From: Amia ocellicauda
Lineage: Eukaryota > Chordata > Actinopteri > Amiiformes > Amiidae
DNA: 64,000 bases
Assembly: GCF_036373705.1 (NCBI RefSeq)
Contig: NW_027102661.1
Span: 558,001-622,000 of the forward strand
Direction of reading: 5' to 3'
In this document: one piece after another, positions 1 to 7,415 of the stretch
Numbering within the stretch: the first letter of the stretch is position 1
Layout: each line of letters begins with the position of its first letter
The notes under the pieces: model-generated
Databases searched by the model: none
What the model saw: the letters and a program-made list of their open reading frames with translations, nothing else
What the model was told of the DNA's origin: nothing
Made by a program: the position numbers and the translations under genes

Positions 1-26
1 AACTCTTTCAAAGGCAGGTCGCCCTG

Positions 27-617
27 CGCTTTAAAAGGGATCCCAGCTGTGTTGGAGTGGAGCTTTTTGCTTTGGGAGAGAAGGAGGGTACGTTGGAACC
101 TTTTGAGACGGTAATTGAATACTCTTATGAGGACTGGTTGAAGGTGATGGCCTGGAGAGATCTGGGGCTTGTGGATAAGACTCTAGAAGGCTTGCAAGAG
201 GGTCCAAGAGAATGCAAAATGGAGTCTCCGACTCAGGGTTTTGAAAGGTGTGAATGGGAAAGCTTGCAGAACTACGGTAGAGTGGTGAAGAGTCTATCTC
301 AAACTACAGATCGTAAGGTTTTGTTTAGCAGTACCCTGATTACAAACCCTATTGAAGGGGGTGTGGAGGATCCAGAAAAACAGGTTACAGAAATTATGTT
401 TGACGCCGTGGACTGGCCGTTCTTGAAAGAGGTCATAAACTGTATAAATGATGGTTTTGACATCTTGACCAAATGTTCGCAACTGGATTTGGTTAGAAGG
501 AGAATATGCTGGATTATGGATTATATATCCCCCTTGAATGACGACGACGATGATAAAACCGACGACGTGTGGGGTTTTGGAGGGGGGTCTGACGGCTCAG
601 GGGCTACTCTCTTCTAA
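27..617 (+). pseudogene. Gene A, 5'-truncated: acidic-tailed protein of unknown function
   Basis: This is the remnant of the first gene after the left TIR. The complete form is in copy 4 (56391-57101, 236 aa). Here about the first 42 codons are gone and the frame reads back into host tRNA-flank DNA without a stop, with no viral start codon. The rest is unbroken and ends in a run of Asp residues followed by a Gly-rich tail. I recognise no domain. Confidence 0.75.
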
Positions 618-652
618 GAGGGCGGTGTGTCGTGACGTAGTGAAGAGATAGG

Positions 653-660
653 ATAAAAGG
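653..660 (+). promoter_or_regulatory. Probable TATA box for gene B
   Basis: ATAAAAGG lies 36 bp upstream of the gene B ATG at 696, in the gap after gene A. A CRE-like TGACGTAG sits just upstream at 633-640. The same arrangement occurs before gene B in the other copies; in copy 4 the upstream motif has changed to ATGACGTAG. The spacing to the ATG is short, so the mRNA leader would be only a few bases long. The role is inferred from motif and position only. Confidence 0.4.
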
Positions 661-695
661 CGCAACAATTCATTCATGGTTTAAAATTAAAGAGA

Positions 696-1544
696 ATGTC
701 TTACCCGAAAGCTGCGGACGTCGACAGGCTCTACAGGCCTCTTCAAACCCGGGATCACCCCTGGTTCTATTCCCCAGATTTTGTATACACTCTGGAACCC
801 TCTGACTGCGGTTACCCTCCAAGACCTCAGACCCCGGTCCCTCAGGACGAAACAACATGCGGTGCGATGGATGTCCAAATGAGTCTCGGGGATCCCCAGC
901 CTCTGGAGCTCATGGAGGGCCTCGATTTTGCCGAACTGTCTACCGTCTGTGCGTCTCAGGAGGGGGTCAGTCCAATGGATGTAGAAACACCCCACAAACC
1001 ACCAGGCGACCCAATGAGCATCGGACTGTCCCAGGGGCGTGATGAAGACGCAGGATTTATGCCCGGGGTATGTGACCAAGTAAGCAGAGTGGTTAAAAGC
1101 ACCCTGGTGTATATTCTGAGTGCTCTCATCGACCGAGCTCTGAAAGAAGTCTGTCGGGGGTGTGAAGTGAATCACCCCAGTCAGTTGAGACACAGTTGTT
1201 TGTTTGAACCAGACCGTTACTATTTCCTGTTCTATTTCAACGTGTTTTACAGAAGACTGAACAAACCGTGGCTGAAACCGGCACTAATCAAGGCGCTGTC
1301 TTACTCCCACATACATGTCACTGCGGGACAAGTCCAGAAAATCATAGATGAGATTTTGCTGGAGCTGAAAAAGGAGCCGTTTATAATAGAGAAACTTGGG
1401 CAGCTGGTCAATGACCTGGATGAGCCGAGTAGAAAAACCGCTGGCAAGCTAAAAGCTTATTTCTTCCGTAAAGAAGTTAAAGCTGGGGGCAGCGACGAGG
1501 AATTCGACATCTACGCCACTGATTCAGACTCTGACCTGAACTAA
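696..1544 (+). CDS. Gene B: unknown protein with Cys/His cluster and acidic tail
   Basis: A 282-aa open frame starting at ATG 696. The first ~130 residues are Pro-rich and look disordered. From about residue 155 the protein becomes well ordered, with a C-x2-C-x4-H-x5-H-x-C cluster (CRGCEVNHPSQLRHSC) directly before an aromatic-rich stretch and a helical, Lys-rich region. It closes with an acidic Ser/Asp tail. The Cys/His spacing suggests a zinc-binding site, but this is inference. I have a general memory of the NHPSQ-type motif in proteins of fish and other aquatic-animal mobile elements, without a known function. It lies between gene A and the myristoylated protein, where early or host-interaction genes would be expected. 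Confidence 0.75.
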   Translation: MSYPKAADVDRLYRPLQTRDHPWFYSPDFVYTLEPSDCGYPPRPQTPVPQDETTCGAMDVQMSLGDPQPLELMEGLDFAELSTVCASQEGVSPMDVETPHKPPGDPMSIGLSQGRDEDAGFMPGVCDQVSRVVKSTLVYILSALIDRALKEVCRGCEVNHPSQLRHSCLFEPDRYYFLFYFNVFYRRLNKPWLKPALIKALSYSHIHVTAGQVQKIIDEILLELKKEPFIIEKLGQLVNDLDEPSRKTAGKLKAYFFRKEVKAGGSDEEFDIYATDSDSDLN

Positions 1545-1556
1545 GGGACTTTGAAC

Positions 1557-1774
1557 ATGGGGAATGTTCTGGACTGCTTCTGCAACTGGTTCTGTCATCA
1601 ACACTCTGCAGCTAACCTGAGAGCGCTATTACACCATGTGCTTGACCGAAAAGTAGCCAACGCGAGCCTTTTCTCTACAGATTTAACCATCGATGAGGAT
1701 CAACTTTCAAACCTGGAAAAGTGAATGGCTGCTGTAACAAAGACCGGGGGGTACGAACACTGGGATGAAGCGCT
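1557..1774 (+). pseudogene. Gene C, truncated and stopped: myristoylation-start, possible Bcl-2-like protein
   Basis: The frame starts MGNVLDC (Gly2 and Cys residues suited to lipid modification). It hits TGA at 1722-1724, where copy 4 has TTA. The second half is then removed by the 752-bp deletion that joins gene C to the integrase at 1774/1775. See copy 4 (58041-58433) for the uninterrupted first frame. Confidence 0.65.
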
Positions 1775-2346
1775 AAAAAACTGCAGACTGATAAAGGAAA
1801 AGAGTTTCTCAACAGAGAATTTCAGAATCTACTGAAGAGACACAAAATACATCATTTCACCACCGGTAATGAGCTTAAGGCATTGGTAGTGGAGAGGTTT
1901 AACCGCACCATGAAGACCAAAATCTGGAGATATTTTACAGCGGTCAACACGTTCAAGTATTTTGATAAAGTTCAGGATTTTATCGATGCTTACAACCAAG
2001 GGTATCACACCAGTATTAAAATGAAGCCTATAGATGTTGATCAAAGTAATTCTTTTAAGGTCTATAAAGAATTATACGGACCATTTATTAAGAAGGGAAA
2101 AACTACTTATAAGTTCAACATCGGTGATGTGGTTCGCGTTTCAAAGCTAAGGAGTTCTTTTGCCAAAGGTTAGCCGAGTTACAAAAAATGATTGTGGGTA
2201 AAGACAGTGTATACAGAGTTGAAAAGATATTAGCTGAAAAAACCCAGAACCGGAAAAAATACGTGTTGGTGAAATGGCTTGGATGGCCTGAAAAGTTCAA
2301 TAGTTGGGTCCCGGAACAACAGGTTTGCGATATTCAATCCTTATAA
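1775..2346 (+). pseudogene. Integrase remnant (C-terminal half of core plus chromodomain)
   Basis: The 752-bp deletion removes the start codon, N-terminal region and first catalytic Asp. The remaining core has the second Asp (LQTDKGKEF) and the Glu-containing segment (ERFNRTMK). A 115-bp deletion at about 2172, shared with copy 2, then shifts the frame between core and chromodomain. The chromodomain (KYVLVKWLGWPEKFNSWVP) ends at 2346. Confidence 0.85.
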
Positions 2347-2350
2347 CAAC

Positions 2351-3121
2351 ATGCCCGTGGGTGTGTTGGGGGCATTACTTTCGGTACTCAAGATGGAATC
2401 AGGAGGCTTCTACATGACTCTACCCAGTAACGCCTCTCTCGATATATACCCTAAAAATGAAATATCCAGTTACACGGTACAATTTGGAAAATCTATAGAT
2501 CTAAGGGGGTCGTGGGAAGTGGGGTTGGCGGAAATACAGTATCCTTACACTTGGGCTGTTTTACAAGATAAGGATGCCACCTTCGCCATTTTTGATGATG
2601 TTAAAATCAATGGATATTCACGATACAAGGAGGTTATTATGACAATGTGGATAAAATATTAGATGAGATGCATAAACAGTTCTCAGAAGGCACCCCCAAC
2701 ATCAAGCTATATTACAACCCTATTAAAAACAGAGTGTACAAGGTGTCAAAACCAGGTATTAGCATTCAAACCAGCGGCCAACTGGGGCGTATATTTGGGT
2801 TCTATTCTGACACAGAGAGCAGGTTCTCAGAAGTGGTGGGGCGGCTTTTACACTCTTTATGTGTATACGGATATCATAACCCACCAGAGGGTCGGGGATA
2901 GTTATGTCCCCCTTTTGAGAAATGTACTTATTAAAGGTAAAAGCAATGACATGGTCACAATTACTTATGACAAACCACACTACGTACCAGTCTCAAAGAC
3001 CCAATTTGACAACATCACGATCGAAGTAAAATCGGATCAGAATATCAACGTACCCTTCCGCTTCGGTAAAGTTAATGTCAAACTACATTTTCGACCCCTG
3101 AAACAGTGTGTACATTATTAA
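2351..3121 (+). pseudogene. Penton-type minor capsid protein, frameshifted twice
   Basis: Starts at ATG 2351, five bases after the integrase stop. The sequence opens MPVGVLGALLSVLKMESGGF and then TLPSNASLDIYPKNEISSY, the usual start of the Polinton minor capsid protein (single jelly roll, penton counterpart). A 4-bp deletion near 2605 (absent in copy 4) and a second shift near 2835 (present in all four copies) split it into three frames. The last frame ends at 3121 after the GFYTLYVYTDII segment typical of the family's C-terminal half. Confidence 0.85.
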
Positions 3122-3122
3122 A

Positions 3123-3610
3123 ATGGCTACCTCGAGGGGTTATGTAGATCCTAGCGCCTATGTGGATTATTACAAGATGCAAGATGGAACGGCTTGCCCG
3201 GTTTTGTAGGAGCCCCCACAATGTATGGCGCCGGTCTAGGAGGACTCTTTCGTGGTCTCTTTAGAATGGCCGTACCCCTGCTTAAGAGAGGCTTTGCTAT
3301 AGCCAGACCCCACTTGAAATCAGCGGCTAAAAATATTGTTAGTGACGTGTTCACCAATGTTATGAACCGGGCAGCTAGCCATGAGCATCAGGAGGGTTCG
3401 GGTCTCATGGTAATGGCGAGGAGGGGGGGTAAAAGAAGAAACAGCATGTGTCCACCAGGGCGACGAAGATCCGTGGCTAACAAAAAACGAAGAATCTCTC
3501 ATTCTCCAACATATCGTGGAAACACTCGGAGAAGGAAGCAGCACAAGAAAAAACCTGCAAAAAGAAAGTCTAAAAGAAAGAAAAATAGAGCCTCAGGATA
3601 CATCTTTTAA
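3123..3610 (+). pseudogene. Basic virion core/membrane-active protein (adenovirus pX/pVI-like), frameshifted
   Basis: Starts at ATG 3123 right after the penton stop. After 20 codons a 1-base loss relative to copy 3 (near 3182) leads to a TAG at 3207-3209. The remaining frame carries GAPTMYGAGLGGLFRGLFR, a likely amphipathic helix, then a strongly basic Lys/Arg tail ending at 3610. The pairing of a Gly-rich amphipathic N-terminus with a basic tail resembles adenovirus minor core or membrane-lytic proteins. That likeness is by composition and position, not proven homology. Confidence 0.7.
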
Positions 3611-3612
3611 AC

Positions 3613-4920
3613 ATGTCTTTTGTCCACAGTCTATCGGAAGAATGCGTCAAATCAGAACTGGATCTGTTTACAGTTCCATACACTCAAACGAGTATAGATA
3701 AGATCATATATGTAGAGATTCCCCCTCTTTCTGCAATTTCAGACACGGCCCCTCTGGAGTTTTTTATGGCTGGCAATGGCGAGGATTATATTGATTTGAA
3801 TAACACATTTATTTTAATGAACTGTAAAGTGACTGATGAGGATGGCGATGCAATCGAGAAGACGACCAACGCTGGGGTCATCAATTACCCGGTGGCCACC
3901 ATGTTTTCACAGGTGGATGTGACCCTGGGAGATCGGCTCATTAGTCAAAGCAGCAATACTTACCCCTATAGAGCCATGATGGAGTGTATCCTTAATTATA
4001 GTGAGGAGACCCTGAGCAAACAGTTCAGCCCCGGCCTTTTCTTCAAAGACATCCCGGAAGCTATGGACGACAAGGATCCAGAGGGACTCAATAAGGGTTT
4101 GCAAAAAAGAACGGCCTCTTCAACAGAAGGGAGGACCTTTGAGCTAATGGGGCATATCCATGCAGACATATTTTTCCAAGAAAAACTCATGCTCAACGGG
4201 GTAGACATTAAAATTAAAATGATCCGTAGTAAAAGTGCTTTTTGTCTGATGACCCCTGATACTGAAAAATATAAACTGACCATATTATCGGCCTCGCTGT
4301 TTGTGAAAAAAGTGTCCGTCTCCCCGGCGGTTAAACTAGGACACGCGCAGGCGTTAATGACGGCAAACGCCAAGTACCCGATCGAAAGAGTCTATATGAA
4401 AGTCCACAGTATCCCCGCAGGGACACGGGTGATGAACCAGGAAAATCTGTTTCTAGGACAGCTCCCAAAACAGGTTATTATAGGTCTCGAAGATAATGAT
4501 GCATTTACCGGGGTTTACAACAAGAACCCCTTTAACTTTAAACATTATAACGCGGAATTTATAGCGTTGTACGTCGATGGTGTGCAGGTTCCATCCAGAC
4601 CTTTTCAACCTGACTTTGAAAACGGCAATGCGGTTCGTGAATATGACAGTCTAGTACTGGCTACGGGTCGCCATCTCAAGGATCAAACTCTGCTGATCGA
4701 TCGCCGGGAATACTGCAGCGGTTACACCCTGTACGGTTTCAACCTGACCCCTGACGAAGAGTGTGGACAACATTTTTCACTGATGAAGACGGGCAATATG
4801 CGTTTGGAGATGCGTTTCAAGCAGCCTCTACCACGCACTGTAAATATGGTCGTGTATGCTGTGTTTGACAACATTATTGAGGTGAATCAGAGGAGAAACG
4901 TTCTGTATGATTATTATTAA
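3613..4920 (+). CDS. Major capsid protein (hexon-type double jelly roll)
   Basis: A 435-aa unbroken frame starting at ATG 3613, three bases after the core-protein stop. The N-terminus (MSFVHSLSEECVKSELDLFT, then DTAPLEFF) and the C-terminal NMVVYAVFDNIIEVN segment match the Polinton/adintovirus major capsid family, which forms trimeric double-jelly-roll capsomers. Length is in the family range. It sits in the usual penton, core protein, hexon, protease order. Identical to copy 2 except Arg/His at one site (4671-4673). Confidence 0.92.
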   Translation: MSFVHSLSEECVKSELDLFTVPYTQTSIDKIIYVEIPPLSAISDTAPLEFFMAGNGEDYIDLNNTFILMNCKVTDEDGDAIEKTTNAGVINYPVATMFSQVDVTLGDRLISQSSNTYPYRAMMECILNYSEETLSKQFSPGLFFKDIPEAMDDKDPEGLNKGLQKRTASSTEGRTFELMGHIHADIFFQEKLMLNGVDIKIKMIRSKSAFCLMTPDTEKYKLTILSASLFVKKVSVSPAVKLGHAQALMTANAKYPIERVYMKVHSIPAGTRVMNQENLFLGQLPKQVIIGLEDNDAFTGVYNKNPFNFKHYNAEFIALYVDGVQVPSRPFQPDFENGNAVREYDSLVLATGRHLKDQTLLIDRREYCSGYTLYGFNLTPDEECGQHFSLMKTGNMRLEMRFKQPLPRTVNMVVYAVFDNIIEVNQRRNVLYDYY

Positions 4921-4921
4921 A

Positions 4922-5479
4922 ATGAACACCAGAGAGCTCAACCACATCATGAATGCCCTGGCCGGCTCACGGAAACTGTTTCAAGGAGTCTACGCCTGCG
5001 ATCAGCTGCCTAAATTTAAGATCAAGAATTTACCTGCAATGTACATAATCAACACACACCCTAAAAATATGCCCGGAGAACATTGGCTGGCTATTTATCT
5101 AAGGGAGGACCACCGTGGTGAATTTTTTTATTCCTATGCAAACCCCCCGGATTTCAGACCTTTCCCTCGGAAGATAAATAACTTTCTGCTCAACAACTGT
5201 CAAGAAACCATTTACAGCGGTCGTCAAGTACAAAGTCTTCAGACCTTCACTTGTGGTCAACACTGTGTGTTTTTCTTATATCATAGATCTAAAGGAAGGT
5301 CATACCCCGATATTATGGCCTTGTACAGTGAGGATTTAGGCCAAAATGATAAAAAAGTGGCAGAGTTTGTCAGGACACTGTGGACCCCCCCTTATAACAC
5401 AATGACTTACGACCCTAGCCAGCCATGTATACAGATGGGGTGTTCTTGTGAGGATTTTAAAAGATGTCATGCGTGTTAA
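4922..5479 (+). CDS. Adenain-like cysteine protease with catalytic Asp changed to Tyr
   Basis: A 185-aa frame beginning at ATG 4922, one base after the hexon stop codon. Family features: the His in GEHWLAIYL, the Gln in VQSLQTF and the nucleophile Cys in TCGQHC, which correspond to the adenovirus protease His-acid-Cys site. The acid expected in the FFDSY motif is Tyr here (FFYSY, TAT for GAT at 5130), while copies 2, 3 and 4 keep Asp. The enzyme would mature capsid precursors during assembly. With this change the copy 1 product is probably inactive even though the frame is open. Confidence 0.88.
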   Translation: MNTRELNHIMNALAGSRKLFQGVYACDQLPKFKIKNLPAMYIINTHPKNMPGEHWLAIYLREDHRGEFFYSYANPPDFRPFPRKINNFLLNNCQETIYSGRQVQSLQTFTCGQHCVFFLYHRSKGRSYPDIMALYSEDLGQNDKKVAEFVRTLWTPPYNTMTYDPSQPCIQMGCSCEDFKRCHAC

Positions 5480-5655
5480 GGTGAAAAAATAATGAAAACA
5501 GCCTTTGAATCATTAGTTTTGTTTTTATTCAACACAATTCTTATACAAAGCAGGGGTTATGGTATAAATAAATGTACAACATTTGAAAAAAAAAAAAAAA
5601 AAAAAAATTGTTTATCGGGTCATTATTTACAGGGGAGACAAATAAAAACATGATA
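5480..5655. other. Convergent 3' ends with poly(A) tract
   Basis: Gap between the protease (plus) and gene D (minus), the two converging blocks. It holds an AATAAA-type motif for the plus strand (TATAAATAAATG, about 5563-5574), a TTTATT block that reads AATAAA on the minus strand, and a run of A residues from about 5584. The same run occurs in copies 2 and 4; in copy 3 it is broken up. Likely shared polyadenylation zone. Confidence 0.5.
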
Positions 5656-6399
5656 TTAATAAGCTTCCCAACGATGGATAGATCCTGAGGATGGTCGCTC
5701 AGCACGGTCAGAGTAATGAGATATCGGAGTCAGATCAGGCTCCACCTCTTTACACAGACGGATTTTTTGTAGCGTTTCCTGGTTAGGAACTGTTGATTGG
5801 GGCATGTTCAGACAGGCCATCGCCTGTAGGTAAGCATTCCAGCCTACAGGTCGGCGACTATCGGGTACCTTATTAGTGCTAGTGACACTCTTCAACAAAT
5901 CAAACATGTGTGAACCTTTGATCAGTTGTCCTTTAAAAACAAATTCACCCTGTTCATTCCAAGCAGTTACCCGCGGTTTCTGAACCATTTTGTGCAGGAT
6001 ATATTGTGCATGTCTTTTGCTTCTGGCCGGCATGTTTCTCAAAACATCCGTTACAACATCTCCCTCTGAACTCTCAACAGGTTCGGTCACCGCAACATCT
6101 TTATCAACCGTACCCCCCGCATCAGCCCCAGAACCATTTTCTTGACAGGCCATGGTTTAAGTTAAAATGTATTGATCTTTTTCACCCTGTCTAACCAGAC
6201 GGAGGTAGCGCTGTAACGTGTTGGTATACAACTGGGCTTTGGAATACTGATTTAAATCGGCCCTGGCCTGTATAGCTTTCATTTCAGAGTCCAAGTTGTT
6301 TTCGGCCGTTTGTCTAATGGGCTCTGGCCCGACAACATTTTTTCTCAGTTTCTCAAGCTGCTCCTGAGGGATCAAAAACATTTTCTGAGCATATTCCAT
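5656..6399 (-). pseudogene. Gene D: Maverick-type conserved protein, split by a stop codon
   Basis: In copies 3 and 4 this region starts as one long frame. In copies 1 and 2 a TTA-to-TAA change after the residues ILT (near 6157) splits it into an 80-codon upstream part (start 6399) and a 165-codon part (start 6153). The upstream part opens MEYAQKMFLIPQEQLEKL and is helical; the downstream part has an acidic linker, then a conserved region with WNEQGEFVFKGQ and PVGWNAYLQAM. This two-part design is one I recognise from conserved proteins of fish and cnidarian Polintons; its function is not known to me. It follows gene E by two bases, consistent with a late block. Confidence 0.7.
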
Positions 6400-6401
6400 T
6401 A

Positions 6402-6737
6402 TTAACCCACTCTGGAAGCTAGAAGACTGGTTAGGAAAGGCACGGCTATGCTCAACAGCGGTCCTATAAAACCCCCGGTTTGATTAATCTTCTTTCTTTT
6501 TCTTTTAATAGAATACTTCTTATTAGCGATGATCTTGATAACCGCTTTTTGTTTTTTGAGTTTAGAATGTTGAGAAGGGGTTAGGGGTATATTACCGCGT
6601 AAGATGTTAAAAGCTATTTCACACAGGGTCTCGATCAAATCCGAGGGGGCCCCTGCCAGCACAGCTTTCCTATGGCGCGGGCTCCCCTCAAATAACATTT
6701 GCAAAAGTGGCAGATTTCTTTTAATCCGAACAGACAT
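6402..6737 (-). CDS. Gene E: small basic Polinton protein with C-terminal hydrophobic helix
   Basis: A 111-aa frame starting at ATG 6737. It has a basic N-terminus, then a helical region (GAPSDLIETLCEIAFNILRG), an NIPLTPSQ motif, a Lys/Arg-rich stretch, and a C-terminal hydrophobic segment (GGFIGPLLSIAVPFLTSLL). I recognise this layout as a small conserved protein of animal Polintons, usually located between the ATPase and the gene D family. A virion role is likely from position, but the function is not established here. It is intact and identical in copies 1-3. Confidence 0.75.
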   Translation of the reverse strand: MSVRIKRNLPLLQMLFEGSPRHRKAVLAGAPSDLIETLCEIAFNILRGNIPLTPSQHSKLKKQKAVIKIIANKKYSIKRKRKKINQTGGFIGPLLSIAVPFLTSLLASRVG

Positions 6738-6743
6738 TCTTAT

Positions 6744-7415
6744 TTATTTCCTTTTCTTTAGCACATACACTGCCGGCCAATCGGGTGGGCACAAACCTGT
6801 TCTGAGGCGAAAGTCTTCTGGGGTTTGTGCTTTTAAGTCCGCAATCAAGTACCCGTAGGGTTTTTTGGTGGCATCTTTAAATGCCTCCAAAAAGAACTTG
6901 GTCTGGTTAGGGTATATTTGACGAGCCAAGACGGTGACCTGTAGTTTATCTCTGGGGTTTTTAAAAAGAATTATATAATTGGCATTTAAATTAATAGTGT
7001 GGCTTTTTTTACCTTGAAAAAATAGATTTTGAACTAAATAAATAATACTTAAATTCCTATGATGAGTGTACTTTGTGAAAGCTTTTTCCACTTCACTGTT
7101 GTCACCGGCCTGCTCCATCAGGTCATCAAGGATCACTAGATTAGTTTGACCGGGCGGGAACAAGTCATCGTCACACAACGAGGCGGGGAGACCTTGCACA
7201 AATTTCAGATTATTTTTTTTCGAAGCCAAATCATCGTAGAGAGGTTGCCAGCAAGAGTAACACCACACTATGTTGTCAAGAGCTTGGGACACGGTTGCGT
7301 CCACATCTTCTATGATGTTCTTTATAAGATAGCTCTTCCCCGAATTGGAGGGACCGGCTATAATACAGGAGAAAGGGTGTTGAAGTCTGTTATCAAAACC
7401 ACCGCTAATATCCAT
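6744..7415 (-). CDS. Genome packaging ATPase (FtsK/HerA type)
   Basis: A 223-aa frame starting MDISGGFDNRLQHPF. Walker A is GPSNSGKSYL (about residues 21-30) and Walker B is the hydrophobic run ending ILDDLM (about 95-100), followed by a polar sensor-like YLVQN. This is the A32-like packaging ATPase that drives viral DNA into the capsid in Polintons and related viruses. Its start overlaps the end of the polymerase gene by 11 bases. The frame is open in copies 1-3. Confidence 0.93.
   Translation of the reverse strand: MDISGGFDNRLQHPFSCIIAGPSNSGKSYLIKNIIEDVDATVSQALDNIVWCYSCWQPLYDDLASKKNNLKFVQGLPASLCDDDLFPPGQTNLVILDDLMEQAGDNSEVEKAFTKYTHHRNLSIIYLVQNLFFQGKKSHTINLNANYIILFKNPRDKLQVTVLARQIYPNQTKFFLEAFKDATKKPYGYLIADLKAQTPEDFRLRTGLCPPDWPAVYVLKKRK

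Noticed and set aside
687-1193. A 168-codon minus-strand frame opposite gene B, open in all copies
   Set aside because: It mirrors the well-supported gene B frame and has no recognisable features. Its conservation follows from overlap with gene B.
6157-6399. An independent 80-aa protein next to gene E
   Set aside because: Copies 3 and 4 read straight through into the downstream frame, so it is the N-terminal part of gene D.
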